64,000 bases of DNA from Alkalihalobacterium alkalinitrilicum (GCF_002019605.1 NZ_KV917368.1:2883517-2947516); one strand, 5' to 3'; positions 25,485 to 35,069 are shown, counted from the stretch's first letter. A program made the numbers and translations. The notes: generated from the letters alone by a model not told the origin.

Positions 25485-27041
25485 AATTTCATAAAGCCTT
25501 ATCTCAAAAATTACACAAGGACCCAATTTTCATTTTGGTGTTTTTAAAATTGGATTAAACAGCCTGATTTAACTCCTTTTGAGAGAGTGACTTAGCGATA
25601 CGATCACACGCGAGCTTCGCTCCGTTATAAACTAATTGTGTCAAATCAAAATGCACTTTTGCTCGTTTACCTGTACGAAAACGAACATTGTTTAATTGGA
25701 AGAATTCTTTGAGATAAGCAATCACCCGCTCAACTGCACTTCGTTGCTTGTAGATGGTTTTCCACGCTTTTCAACCGCGGGCTGGAGCTGTGTAACGACG
25801 TAAATCAGTCGTGATTTTCACTTTATACACCTTTTGACATAACGTATCTTGCGCTAACGGACAGCCTTTACACTCTTTAGGTCGCGTGTATTTTAGCGTC
25901 TCGTAAGTAGAGTCATAACTATCGTAGCGATATGAATGTTCTCGAACACAGGTAGGGGCAAAATGCTGATCAAACCCTACTAACTCTGATTCGTTTTTCT
26001 TGTTGTAAGCAATGATGGATTGGGCACCCATTCGATAGATTTGTTCGTAAATCGCTGGATAGTCATACCCTGCATCCAGTGTGCTGAAAGTAATCGGAAG
26101 CATAGAGAGTCGCTCTTGAATTCCCTTTAATAAAGGGATTGCGGCTTTTCCGACATTTAAGTTTCCAGAGGTAAAGAGCGATTGAAGGATATACTGACTT
26201 TTGGTTCCAACCGCAAAGTGGCCTTTGTAACCAAACCAAAATACGTTCTTTCCTTCACTATTTTTCTTGATCCCCCACTTAGGATCTAGAGGAACAGCTG
26301 CACGTAATTCAACTAAAGGTGAACCAAGTTGAGTTTCAATCTTTTTCTCGTAAAGTGGCAGTGCCGCTTCGTGTTCAGCCTTTTCTTGAAGCCATTTCTC
26401 TTGTTTTTCTTTTGATTTACGCCCACGTTTCTTGGGCTCAATTTTAGGTTTCTCTTCTTTCGCTGGTGCTTGGTCACGTGCTTCAATGTGAGTTGCGTCA
26501 AGAGCGACTGTATCATCTGTGATGAAACCTTCTAGAATAGCTTGAGGGATTTGTGTTTCTTGCACACGTTCAAGAATGTCTGATTCAGCTAATTTCGTGA
26601 GCATTCTCGAATAAGATGCTTCGGATGGGATAGCATCAGATAAAAGGAATCCACAATCTAGACGGAACATATAGTCGTGTTTAAGTCGTTTGATTAGGTC
26701 TTTTATCGTTGGAATACGTTCAAGAATTCTAGCGACAAGAGAATAAATCATCGCAGCGTAGTTGAGCTGAACTGGCGCACCAATAAGGGCTTTTTTCGAA
26801 ACTACAGCTAGAATAGGATAGATGTCAATGGTCGAAAATACTGCTTCAAAACGGTGGCTAGGTTCTAAATCGTATAAATCTTGCAGGTCAAATAGGCTTC
26901 CTTGTCGTATAATAGTCATAAAGGGAGTCTTCCTCCAGTCTGAGAGTTTGTTTGGTCACTTACTCATTCGACTTTTGGGGAGGTACTCCTTTTTTCATGT
27001 CTTGAAAACCTTGCCTGACTTGGGATTGAAATTATGAAATT
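25485..27041 (-). mobile_element. IS1182-type insertion sequence
   Basis: A transposase frame of the IS1182 type is bounded by matching ends: AATTTCATAA at 25485-25494 and its complement TTATGAAATT at 27032-27041, with weaker similarity inward. The precise ends and target duplication cannot be fixed by eye. It separates the small acidic gene from the zinc-ribbon gene and interrupts no recognisable gene. Confidence 0.7.
25555..26919 (-). pseudogene. IS1182-family transposase with premature stop
   Basis: The frame opens with ATG behind GGAGGA and runs 382 codons to TGA (25771-25773) after TAPARG, then continues in the same frame for 71 codons (KAWKTIYKQRSAVERVIAYL onward) to TAA at 25555-25557. 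DDE-type features include TDDTVALDATH and STLDAGYDYPAIY. The Cys-rich CKGCPLAQDTLCQKVY segment and C-terminal AVERV with the NNVRFRTG region are typical of the family. The lost C-terminal part carries the conserved glutamate region, so this copy is probably inactive. One substitution (likely TCA to TGA) accounts for the stop. Confidence 0.85.
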
Positions 27042-27063
27042 TACTCATTTAATATAATAATCA

Positions 27064-27105
27064 AAAATCGCATTGGAAGTTGATATCCAACACGATTTTA
27101 TATTT
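27064..27105. terminator. Hairpin downstream of the zinc-ribbon gene
   Basis: AAAATCG (27064-27070) pairs with CGATTTT (27093-27099) and TTGGA with TCCAA inside. It lies 40 nt beyond the 27139-27387 gene stop. Confidence 0.5.
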
Positions 27106-27138
27106 ATTATTTGGAATTAGACCTTTATGCTTTTCTTA

Positions 27139-27387
27139 TTACCACTCACCCACGAGCATGATGGAGTTTGAGCCACAATTTGGACAAGTGAGAGTATGTG
27201 GACATTGATTATTACTTATATCAGTATTGAAACCATCAACTTTCTTCGTACCATCAATTTCTAAGTAAGCACTATAATCATCAAAGTAATCCATAAGACG
27301 TCCTTTGTCTTCTAATGTACATCCACAACGATCACAAGCCACTCTTATTTCTTCTAAACCATTACAAATGGGGCAGATGTGGTCCAT
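27139..27387 (-). CDS. Small zinc-ribbon-like protein
   Basis: The 82-residue protein has cysteine pairs C5-x2-C8 (CPIC), C18-x2-C21 (CDRC) plus C23, and near the C terminus C68-x2-C71 (CPNC) with another Cys at about 62. The knuckles suggest one or two structural zinc sites. No DNA-binding or enzymatic motif is recognisable. AAGGAGC precedes ATG. It lies between the insertion sequence and the SASP gene in the same direction as the latter. Confidence 0.65.
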   Translation of the reverse strand: MDHICPICNGLEEIRVACDRCGCTLEDKGRLMDYFDDYSAYLEIDGTKKVDGFNTDISNNQCPHTLTCPNCGSNSIMLVGEW

Positions 27388-27425
27388 ATTTATAGCTCCT
27401 TAGAAGTTGTATCGTCTTACTTAAA

Positions 27426-27454
27426 AAGAAGAGATGGTTTAACCACCTCTTCTT
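27426..27454 (-). terminator. Rho-independent terminator of the SASP gene
   Basis: AAGAAGAGATGGTT (27426-27439) pairs with AACCACCTCTTCTT (27441-27454), with TTTTT following on the minus strand. Confidence 0.85.
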
Positions 27455-27466
27455 AAGCCAAATATA

Positions 27467-27679
27467 TTATTGTTGTTGAAAACCACTCATTTGTTGCTCA
27501 GCCATTTGAACTAAACGTTTTGTAATTTCGCCACCTACTGAACCATTTGCACGTGACGTAGCATCAGGACCAAGTTGAACACCAAACTCTTGAGCAATCT
27601 CATACTTCATTTGGTCTAGCGCTTGTTGTACACCAGGTACTACTAGTTGATTTGAGTTGTTGCTTCTGTTTGTTGGCAT
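27467..27679 (-). CDS. Alpha/beta-type small acid-soluble spore protein
   Basis: The 70-residue protein saturates and protects DNA in dormant spores. It carries the GPR protease site in [18 protein letters not shown] and the second conserved block [30 protein letters not shown] before ATG is a very strong ribosome site. The genomic position corresponds to the sspB locus of B. subtilis, but paralogues are too similar for a firm name. Confidence 0.95.
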   Translation of the reverse strand: MPTNRSNNSNQLVVPGVQQALDQMKYEIAQEFGVQLGPDATSRANGSVGGEITKRLVQMAEQQMSGFQQQ

Positions 27680-27806
27680 GTGTGTTCACCTCCTTTTTGT
27701 AAGCATAGTATGTTTCAAAAGGACAAGTCTATGTACATTTTTATATTAGAAATTTTAGGTAATTAAATACAAATAAAGCTACCCTAGAATGAGTAGCTTC
27801 GTCACT

Positions 27807-29753
27807 TTAAGCTTCTTTTCCTAACTGACTAATTTCTTTCAATACTTGCGGGTTTTCAAGAGATGAAAGATCACCTGCATCATTGTTTAAATACGCAGCT
27901 TTAATTGCTCTTCGCATAACTTTTGCATTTCTCGTCTTCGGTAGGTCATTTACAAAATAAATGGCCTTCGGCTTTAAGGCCTTGCCCATTTTCTCAGCGA
28001 CCAGTTGTAGCAATTCTTTTTTTAATGTTAACGATTCAACTTCATCTACCTTTTTGTTAAGGACTGCAAAACAAACCGCAGCTTCACCTTTCACTTCATC
28101 AGGAACACCAATTGTTCCTGCCTCAACCACATTGGGGTGCTCCACCAAAACTGATTCAATTTCAGCTGGACCTAAACGTTTTCCTGCCACATTTAAAATA
28201 TCATCAGATCGACCCGTAATAGTCCAGAATCCCTCACTATCTTTTATGACCCAGTCTCCATGGACCCAAACGTCCTGCCACCTACTCCAATATGCCTCTT
28301 CAAATCGGCTTGGTTCTTTCCAAAAACCTTTTGTCATTCCAACCCAAGGTTGTTTAATTACGAGTTCACCTACTTGATTTAAAACAGATTTTCCACCTTC
28401 ATTAAAAACGTCTACATCCATCCCAGGAAGTGGGGAGTTAAATGTGATGGGGCCAATTGGTCTTACTAGAACATTTCCTAATATGCCACCTGAAATTTCC
28501 GTTCCGCCAGAATAATTAAAAATAGGAATTCGCGACTGTCCAACTTTTTCGAATAACCATAACCACGGCTCAGGGTTCCATGGTTCACCTGTTGATGCTA
28601 TAACACGTAACGTCTTTAAGTCGTGTTTTAGCGACCATTCTGTTCCATGCTTCATCATCGAACGGATCAGTGTTGGGGAGATACCTAAATGGGTCACTTG
28701 GTGCTTTGCAACCACTTCCCATAAGCGGTCTGGATTAGGGAAATCAGGGGTTCCTTCATATAAAAGGATTGTAGCTCCATTCATTAATCCACCAAAGACT
28801 AAAAATGGTCCCATCATCCAGCCCATATCGGTGAACCAAAAAAGTGTATCACCTTTTTTTACGTCCATCCCAATTCCAGCATCAAAAGCAGCTTTAATCG
28901 GAAACCCAGCATGAGTATGTACTGCGCCTTTAGGACGTCCTGTCGTTCCTGATGTATAAATAAGCATTAACGGTTCAGCGCTATCCATAGGTACTGTTTC
29001 ATTTAATGGTTCCTGTTTGATTAAATCATTCCAATCGAGATCTCTTGATTTATTCCATGGAATTTCACGTTCCAGACGCTTGAATACAATGACCTTTTCA
29101 ATGGAAGGTGACTTTTCAACAGCACGATCTGCTTCTTCTTTCATAGCGACAGGACGTCCTCTTCTTAAAAAGCCATCCGAAGTTACGATCATTTTTGCCT
29201 CAGCAGCATTTAATCGAGTAGAAACCGCATCTGTACCATATCCAGAAAAAATTGGCGAATAAATCGCACCGATTTTAGCAGCAGCCATCATTGCGATTAC
29301 TGTTTCAGGTACCATTGGCATATAAATGGCAAGAACGTCACCTTTTTTTAACCCTTGTTGCTTAAAACCGTTAGCCACTCGAGCTACTTCATCTTTCAAT
29401 TGGCCGTAAGTATATGTTTGTACAATGCCATCCTCACTTTCCCAAACGATTGCCTTCGCATTAGCTGTTTCCTCTTTTTCGGCCCAAGTTTCAACCGTAT
29501 TATAGACAGTGTTCAACTTTCCTTCAACATACCACTTTGGCCATTTAACCCCTTCATCAAGGTTTAACGTTTCTTTATAAGGCTCGTACCAGTCGATATT
29601 TAATACTTGTTCTGCTTCTTTCCAAAACCATGCAATATCTTTTGTTGAAGCTTTGAGAAACTCTTCATAATTTGAAAACCCAAGCTGTTTCATCCACTGA
29701 TAAAGACGTGTTGACTTGACCATTTCATCTGTCGGATTCCACGCTACATTCAT
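27807..29753 (-). CDS. AMP-forming acyl-CoA synthetase, acetate/acetoacetate type
   Basis: The 648-residue ligase activates a short carboxylate with ATP and CoA. The P-loop YTSGTTGRPKGAVHTH, GWMMGP, the A5-like YSGGTEISGG, the hinge GRSDDILNVAGKRLGPAEIE and the catalytic lysine region KTRNAKVMRRAI are all present. The long N-terminal block (AWNPTDEMVKSTRLYQWM) is of the acetyl-/acetoacetyl-CoA synthetase kind. As the last gene after HMG-CoA lyase, activation of acetoacetate to acetoacetyl-CoA is an attractive inference. ATG 29753 follows AAAGGAGG. A cre-like site stands just before it. Confidence 0.82.
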   Translation of the reverse strand: MNVAWNPTDEMVKSTRLYQWMKQLGFSNYEEFLKASTKDIAWFWKEAEQVLNIDWYEPYKETLNLDEGVKWPKWYVEGKLNTVYNTVETWAEKEETANAKAIVWESEDGIVQTYTYGQLKDEVARVANGFKQQGLKKGDVLAIYMPMVPETVIAMMAAAKIGAIYSPIFSGYGTDAVSTRLNAAEAKMIVTSDGFLRRGRPVAMKEEADRAVEKSPSIEKVIVFKRLEREIPWNKSRDLDWNDLIKQEPLNETVPMDSAEPLMLIYTSGTTGRPKGAVHTHAGFPIKAAFDAGIGMDVKKGDTLFWFTDMGWMMGPFLVFGGLMNGATILLYEGTPDFPNPDRLWEVVAKHQVTHLGISPTLIRSMMKHGTEWSLKHDLKTLRVIASTGEPWNPEPWLWLFEKVGQSRIPIFNYSGGTEISGGILGNVLVRPIGPITFNSPLPGMDVDVFNEGGKSVLNQVGELVIKQPWVGMTKGFWKEPSRFEEAYWSRWQDVWVHGDWVIKDSEGFWTITGRSDDILNVAGKRLGPAEIESVLVEHPNVVEAGTIGVPDEVKGEAAVCFAVLNKKVDEVESLTLKKELLQLVAEKMGKALKPKAIYFVNDLPKTRNAKVMRRAIKAAYLNNDAGDLSSLENPQVLKEISQLGKEA

Positions 29754-29771
29754 GCAAACTCCTCCTTTGTA

Positions 29772-29785
29772 TGTAATCGTAATCA
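29772..29785. promoter_or_regulatory. cre-like CcpA site upstream of the acyl-CoA synthetase
   Basis: TGTAATCGTAATCA fits every fixed position of the TGNAANCGNWNNCW pattern, with A before it and T after it as in the extended consensus. It lies 19-32 nt before the start codon, a position suited to blocking initiation or elongation. Confidence 0.45.
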
Positions 29786-29801
29786 TTGCAAGAACTGGCC
29801 C

Positions 29802-29853
29802 AAGTGCCAGGCAACGTAGACACAATATAGTCTAGGAATTGAGCCAGGCACTT
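29802..29853 (-). terminator. Intercistronic hairpin after yngE
   Basis: AAGTGCCAGGC (29802-29812) pairs with GCCAGGCACTT (29843-29853) with one internal mismatch and a 30-nt loop. The minus strand lacks a clear T-run, so it may protect the mRNA 3' end or attenuate. Confidence 0.45.
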
Positions 29854-29874
29854 ATGAGAAACAGTATTTTTCTT

Positions 29875-31404
29875 TTACACTGGGTATACTGGATGTTTAC
29901 GGTGAGTGAACACTACGTATTTCGACATATACGCTTCAAAACGTCGCGATAATTCATCTCGTAACGAATTGGCAGGTACAATCCCATCAATTACCATTTC
30001 TGAAGCTAATCGATAAATATCAATATCTTCTTTATACTCTTCACGTTTTTTCGCCACAAAATCTGGTCTTTCTTCTTCTGGTAGCTGTGCAATTTTATTT
30101 GCGTAAACAGCATTTACTGCTGCTTCTGGACCCATAACAGCAATTTGAGCATTCGGAAGTGCTAAGCAACAGTCAGGTTCAAAAGCTGGACCAGCCATAG
30201 CATACAATCCGGCTCCATATGCTTTACGGACAATGATTGAAATCTTCGGTACCGTCGCTTCACTCATCGCAGAAATCATTTTTGCCCCATGGCGAATAAT
30301 TCCTGCACGCTCTACCTTTGTACCAATCATAAATCCTGGAATATCAGCTAAGAATAGTAAAGGAATGTTATATGCATCGCATAAGTTAATAAACTTAGCT
30401 GCTTTATCAGCAGAATCGTGGAATAGGACCCCACCCTTCATCCTTGGCTGATTAGCAATGATCCCTACAGGTTGACCGTTTATTCTTGCTAATCCTGTAA
30501 TCAATTCTTGAGCAAACAGTTTTTTGATTTCAAAAAACGTTCCTTCATCAATCACACGATTGATAAGATCATGCATATTGAATGGCGCGTTTTGGTTTTG
30601 TGGAATAATCTCCTCTAATGTTTTATCAAAAGTTTTTGGTGCAACAGGTTCTGTGACAGGCGCGTCTTCACCAAAATTGGCTGGAAAATAAGACAAATAC
30701 TGTCTAGTCATCTCGATAGCTTCTTGTTCAGTTTTCGCTAAAATATCACCGCAACCAGATACAGAGCAGTGCATTCTCGCTCCACCCATTTCTTCTAATG
30801 TCACTTTTTCACCGATTACCATTTCCGCCATACGTGGTGACCCTAAGTACATAGATGCGTTCCCGTCAACCATGATTACAATATCGCAAAAAGCAGGTAT
30901 ATACGCTCCACCTGCTGCGGATGGACCAAATAGTAAACATACTTGAGGAACTCGTCCAGATAGCTTTACTTGATTGTAAAATATTCTTCCAGCTCCACGA
31001 CGTCCTGGAAACATTTCAACTTGATCGGTAATACGCGCCCCAGCAGAATCTACTAGATATAACATCGGTACATTTAACTTCTCGGCCGTTTCTTGAATGC
31101 GAATGATTTTTTCAACCGTTCTTGCTCCCCAAGAACCCGCTTTGATTGTCGAATCATTCGCCATTACACAAACTGTTTCCCCATTAATCTTCCCTATTCC
31201 TGTTACAACGCCATCGGCTGGTAGCCCTTCTGCTGTACAGTTAGCAAAAAAACCATCTTCTAGATCTAAACCATCATCAAACAAAAGTTCAAGTCGTTCA
31301 CGAACGAATAACTTGCCTTTTTCTGCATTACTTTGATGATATTTTTCACCGCCACCTTTTTTTATCGTTTCTATTCGTTCTTGCAACTCTTTTTCAAATG
31401 ACAT
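29875..31404 (-). CDS. yngE: Methylcrotonyl-CoA carboxylase, carboxyltransferase subunit
   Basis: The 509-residue protein transfers CO2 from carboxybiotin to 3-methylcrotonyl-CoA. Crotonase-like features of the carboxyltransferase fold are present: an SAGARITDQ acyl-CoA loop, FGPSAAGGAYIPA, the LFLADIPGFMIGT region and the C-terminal RKAYGAGLYAMAGPAF. Size and operon position correspond to B. subtilis YngE. A propionyl- or geranyl-CoA specificity cannot be excluded from sequence alone, but the neighbours point to leucine degradation. AAGGAGG precedes ATG. Confidence 0.9.
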   Translation of the reverse strand: MSFEKELQERIETIKKGGGEKYHQSNAEKGKLFVRERLELLFDDGLDLEDGFFANCTAEGLPADGVVTGIGKINGETVCVMANDSTIKAGSWGARTVEKIIRIQETAEKLNVPMLYLVDSAGARITDQVEMFPGRRGAGRIFYNQVKLSGRVPQVCLLFGPSAAGGAYIPAFCDIVIMVDGNASMYLGSPRMAEMVIGEKVTLEEMGGARMHCSVSGCGDILAKTEQEAIEMTRQYLSYFPANFGEDAPVTEPVAPKTFDKTLEEIIPQNQNAPFNMHDLINRVIDEGTFFEIKKLFAQELITGLARINGQPVGIIANQPRMKGGVLFHDSADKAAKFINLCDAYNIPLLFLADIPGFMIGTKVERAGIIRHGAKMISAMSEATVPKISIIVRKAYGAGLYAMAGPAFEPDCCLALPNAQIAVMGPEAAVNAVYANKIAQLPEEERPDFVAKKREEYKEDIDIYRLASEMVIDGIVPANSLRDELSRRFEAYMSKYVVFTHRKHPVYPV

Positions 31405-31430
31405 TAAAAATTGCCTCCTTTAGTCCTTTA

Positions 31431-32213
31431 TTATTCTCCAGTGTATTTAGGGGTACGTTTTTCTTTAAAAGCAGTTAGCCCCTCTATTCGGTCTTTTGTT
31501 GGAATAGTTACCTCATATGCTTTTCGTTCTATCGCTAATCCTGTTTGTAGATCGACCTCTAACCCTTTATCAATGGCATATTTTGCTTGCTGCAAGGCAA
31601 CAGGTCCGTTTTTTGCAATAAGTGTAGTTATTTCATTCACTTTTTCGTCTAGGTTTTCTAAAGAAACGACATATTCAACTAAGCCAATTTTTTCAGCTTC
31701 ATACGCATCAACCCGTCTAGCTGTATAGATGAGCTCTTTTGCTTTTCCTTTTCCAATGAGGCGAGGCAGACGCTGTGTTCCTCCAGCCCCTGGGATGATG
31801 GCAAGTGAAGTTTCTGTTAGTCCAACCTTAATGTGGTCAGCTGCAATTCGAATATCGCATGCCAAGGCAAGTTCTAGCCCACCACCAAATGCACTTCCAT
31901 TTAATGCACAAATAACAGGTTGTGGAAGAGCTTCAATATCATTTATATTTCCTTGGATGAGCGATACCGTTCGTTTTACTTGAACAGGTTCCATTCCAGC
32001 ACGCTCTTTAAGATCAGCTCCAGCACAAAAAACTTTTTCTCCTGAAGCTTTTATGACAACACATCGAACTTCAGGGTTAAATTTCACTTCTTGAATGGCT
32101 TCATGTAACTCATATAACATTTGCAGGGAAAGAGCATTTGCTGCTTCAGGACGATCAAGAGTAATGTGAGCTACACCAGTCTCGTCAATCACCAGCACTA
32201 CTTTTTTTTCCAA
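31431..32213 (-). CDS. yngF: Enoyl-CoA hydratase, probably methylglutaconyl-CoA hydratase
   Basis: The 260-residue crotonase converts 3-methylglutaconyl-CoA to HMG-CoA in this context. The oxyanion-hole loop ALNGSAFGGGLELALACD (about 98-115) and the catalytic segment SLAIIPGAGGTQRLPRLIG with its glycines are intact. The position between HMG-CoA lyase and the carboxylase matches yngF. TTG start 7 nt after AAGGGGGA. Confidence 0.88.
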   Translation of the reverse strand: MEKKVVLVIDETGVAHITLDRPEAANALSLQMLYELHEAIQEVKFNPEVRCVVIKASGEKVFCAGADLKERAGMEPVQVKRTVSLIQGNINDIEALPQPVICALNGSAFGGGLELALACDIRIAADHIKVGLTETSLAIIPGAGGTQRLPRLIGKGKAKELIYTARRVDAYEAEKIGLVEYVVSLENLDEKVNEITTLIAKNGPVALQQAKYAIDKGLEVDLQTGLAIERKAYEVTIPTKDRIEGLTAFKEKRTPKYTGE

Positions 32214-32244
32214 TGTTAAATCCCCCTTACGATTATGTTCTTGC

Positions 32245-33147
32245 TCAACAGCTTCCTTTTACAACTTGTAAGTTTCGACTTGGTAACGTTCGCCCCACTT
32301 TTTTCTCGATCCACTGTGCGGCTTGAATTAAATGGTCTGGATTTACACCTGACTTTATATTCATTTCATTGAGCATATACAGTAAATCCTCTGTGGCAAC
32401 ATTACCAGATGCACCTGGAGCATAGGGACAACCACCAAGCCCAGCTACGGCTGCATCAAATTTCGTAATACCCATATCTAGTGAAGCTAAAATATTAGCT
32501 AATGCCGTTCCTCTCGTATCGTGAAAGTGCATGGCTAGCTGATCAGGATGAAATCGCTTTAACAATTCGTCTAATACTCGTTGGACTTGGACAGGATTAC
32601 CAACCCCAATCGTATCTCCTAATGACAACTCATCAATGCCCATTTCGAATAAGTGCTCCGATACTTTAATAACTTGTTCAATGGAAACCCTTTGCTCATA
32701 TGGACAACCAAAGACTGTCGATACATACCCTCTCGTCGTTTTTCCATTTTCTTTCGCTTCTTGCACAACTGGCTTGAGAACCTTAAATGTATCTTCTATG
32801 GATTTATTAATATTTTTTTGATTATGTGTTTCGCTTGCAGACATAAATATGGATACCTCATCGATATTGGCCTCTAACGCACGCTGTAACCCTTTTTCAT
32901 TCGGAACAAGAGCCGCATAGGTGACTCCTTGTTTCCGATTGATTTTTTTTGCAACTTCAACAGCGTCAGCAAGTGCAGGAATCCACTTTGGATGAACAAA
33001 GGAAGTAATTTCAATATAGGAAAGACCTGTTTCAGACAACATATTAATCCATTCCACTTTATCTTCTGTAGAAATAAAAGACTTCTCATTCTGGAGTCCA
33101 TCTCGTGGTCCAACTTCCTTCAAGGTTACATTTTTAGGGAATTTCAC
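32245..33147 (-). CDS. yngG: Hydroxymethylglutaryl-CoA lyase
   Basis: The 300-residue TIM-barrel lyase splits HMG-CoA to acetyl-CoA and acetoacetate. Diagnostic segments are EVGPRDGLQNE (about 11-21), the metal ligands in HFHDTRGTALAN and the signature GLGGCPYAPGASGN with the catalytic cysteine. GTG start after AAGGAGG. A dispersed repeat of about 217 bp separates it from yngHB, yet direction and order suggest one operon. Confidence 0.93.
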   Translation of the reverse strand: MKFPKNVTLKEVGPRDGLQNEKSFISTEDKVEWINMLSETGLSYIEITSFVHPKWIPALADAVEVAKKINRKQGVTYAALVPNEKGLQRALEANIDEVSIFMSASETHNQKNINKSIEDTFKVLKPVVQEAKENGKTTRGYVSTVFGCPYEQRVSIEQVIKVSEHLFEMGIDELSLGDTIGVGNPVQVQRVLDELLKRFHPDQLAMHFHDTRGTALANILASLDMGITKFDAAVAGLGGCPYAPGASGNVATEDLLYMLNEMNIKSGVNPDHLIQAAQWIEKKVGRTLPSRNLQVVKGSC

Positions 33148-33215
33148 GAATTTGCCTCCTTATTAGAAAAACACGATTTATCGCCAATTATGACGATAAT
33201 TGATATTCAGCCCGC

Positions 33216-33432
33216 ATAAAGTGAAACTTCCATCAGTAAGGGGTTTTCCTCTTCTCTAACTGATGGTTAGTTGAGGCCCACACGATGTGGGTCACACAGA
33301 CGTTGCCACAGGACGTAGCGCATTTAGTCTGTGTTCATTTATTTATTACTGGCAGTTTATCCCACACTTATCCTTCTTTAATGCCTCGAAGTCTTGACGT
33401 GGGTGTATTACTGCCAATTGTTGCGGGATAAA
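33216..33432 (+). repeat. Dispersed structured repeat, full copy B
   Basis: About 217 bp matching 59,158-59,366 almost throughout. Four hairpins can be drawn: CATCAGT/ACTGATG; CCCACA/TGTGGG; ACAGAC/GTCTGT enclosing GCCAC/GTAGC; and ACTGGCAG/CTGCCAAT closing over CCCACAC/GTGGGTGT. It begins with ATAAAGTGAAACTTCCATCA and ends GCGGGATAAA, 5 nt from the yngHB stop codon. It sits inside the leucine-degradation operon. No reading frame. Confidence 0.85.
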
Positions 33433-33437
33433 TGATC

Positions 33438-33650
33438 TTATTCAAGAACAATTAGAACTTCACCTTCATCAACAAAGTCACCTTCTTGTTTTAACACTTC
33501 TGTAACTGTTCCAGTTACTTCAGCTGCGACTGGAATTTCCATTTTCATCGACTCTAAAATAGCGACGTCCTGCCCTTCTTCCACTTGATCTCCCACTGAA
33601 ACTAAAAGTTTCCAAAGATTACCTGCCATATTTGTAGTTACTTGACTCAT
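33438..33650 (-). CDS. yngHB: Biotinyl carrier protein of methylcrotonyl-CoA carboxylase
   Basis: The 70-residue single biotinyl domain has the modification site ESMKME (K near residue 36) and flanking GDQVEEGQDV and GDFVDEGEVLIVLE hairpins. It swings carboxybiotin between YngH and YngE. It starts 17 nt after yngH and is clearly co-transcribed with it. Confidence 0.93.
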   Translation of the reverse strand: MSQVTTNMAGNLWKLLVSVGDQVEEGQDVAILESMKMEIPVAAEVTGTVTEVLKQEGDFVDEGEVLIVLE

Positions 33651-33667
33651 ATTAATTCCTCCTAGGG

Positions 33668-35023
33668 TTATTTATTTATTGGTTTATTTTGTAATTTTTC
33701 AGCCACAAAGTTTGTTGTCACATCTCCTACAATAAAAGAAGGATGTTCTACGACTTGTTGTAGCATTGGTATATTTGTTTTAATTCCTTCAACTACGTAA
33801 CTTTTTAAAGCTTGTTGCAAGTATTCAATCGCTTCTTCACGATCGTCACCTTTTACGATTAACTTTGCAATCATCGGATCGTAAAATGGAGTGACAACTG
33901 AGTGTTCGCTCACTGCACATTCATTCCTTACAAATGGCTGATTTGGTAATTGAAAAGCCGTAATTTTCCCTGGAGAAGGAAAAAATGTTTTGGGATCTTC
34001 AGCATAAATTCGTACTTCGATCGCATGCCCCTGTTTTTGTACATCTTCTTGCTTCAATTTGAGTAATTGTCCACAAGCAATTTTTAGTTGTTGCTCGACG
34101 AGATCTAGTCCTGTAATTTCCTCTGTAACGGGGTGTTCAACTTGTAATCTAGTATTCATTTCAAGAAAGTAGAAGTTTTTATTTTCATCAACTAAAAACT
34201 CAATTGTTCCCGCATTTTCGTACCCAATCGCTTTCGCCGCACGAACCGCAGTTTCCCCCATTTTTTTACGTGTTTCTTCATCTAGAAACGGTGAAGGTGC
34301 TTCCTCCACTACTTTTTGATGACGCCTTTGAACCGAGCAATCTCTTTCCCATAAATACAAAGTATGTCCAGATTGATCTGCTAAAATTTGAATTTCGATA
34401 TGGCGCGGATTTTCTACAAACTTCTCAATGTACATTGCTCCATCACCAAAAAAGTCTGTAGCACGTTTTTGATTACCTTCGTATGCTTTCTTAATTTCTT
34501 CATCACTTCTAACCACTTGCATTCCAATTCCACCACCACCAGCAGAGGCCTTTAACATAACTGGATAGCCAATTTCATTAGCGATTTGTACAGCTTCTTC
34601 TACATCAGCAAGTGGTCTAGTGATCCCAGGTACAACGGGGACTTCTGCTTTTTCCATTGCTTTTCTTGCTTCAATTTTACTTCCCATACTTGCAATCACT
34701 TCAGGTGAAGGACCAATAAACGTAATTCCTTCTTCCTCACATCGACGTGCAAACTGACTATTCTCAGATAGCAAACCATAACCAGGATGAATGGCATCTG
34801 CTCCAGTTGCTTTTGCTTTTTCAATAATAATTTCCATATTTAAATAACTTTCATTTACTCTCGGTTTTCCAATTAAATACGCTTCATCTGCTTGTTTCAC
34901 ATGTAATGACTCTGCATCTGCTTCAGAATAAACGGCTACAGTTTTAATTCCTAAACGTTGACAAGTACGAATAACTCGTAAAGCAATTTCTCCACGGTTT
35001 GCAATTAATACTTTTTGAAACAA
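33668..35023 (-). CDS. yngH: Biotin carboxylase subunit of methylcrotonyl-CoA carboxylase
   Basis: The 451-residue ATP-grasp enzyme carboxylates the biotin of YngHB. Visible are the N-terminal KVLIANRGEIALRVIRTC, HPGYGLLSEN, the Gly-rich ATP loop KASAGGGGIGMQV, RDCSVQRRHQKVVEEAPS, and the catalytic EMNTRLQVEHPVTE. The length is normal for a stand-alone carboxylase. Operon context assigns it to methylcrotonyl-CoA rather than acetyl-CoA. Confidence 0.9.
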   Translation of the reverse strand: MFQKVLIANRGEIALRVIRTCQRLGIKTVAVYSEADAESLHVKQADEAYLIGKPRVNESYLNMEIIIEKAKATGADAIHPGYGLLSENSQFARRCEEEGITFIGPSPEVIASMGSKIEARKAMEKAEVPVVPGITRPLADVEEAVQIANEIGYPVMLKASAGGGGIGMQVVRSDEEIKKAYEGNQKRATDFFGDGAMYIEKFVENPRHIEIQILADQSGHTLYLWERDCSVQRRHQKVVEEAPSPFLDEETRKKMGETAVRAAKAIGYENAGTIEFLVDENKNFYFLEMNTRLQVEHPVTEEITGLDLVEQQLKIACGQLLKLKQEDVQKQGHAIEVRIYAEDPKTFFPSPGKITAFQLPNQPFVRNECAVSEHSVVTPFYDPMIAKLIVKGDDREEAIEYLQQALKSYVVEGIKTNIPMLQQVVEHPSFIVGDVTTNFVAEKLQNKPINK

Positions 35024-35069
35024 TCATTTCACCTCTTTTAATTAAATTAGTTTCCGAGAAAAGGAGATT

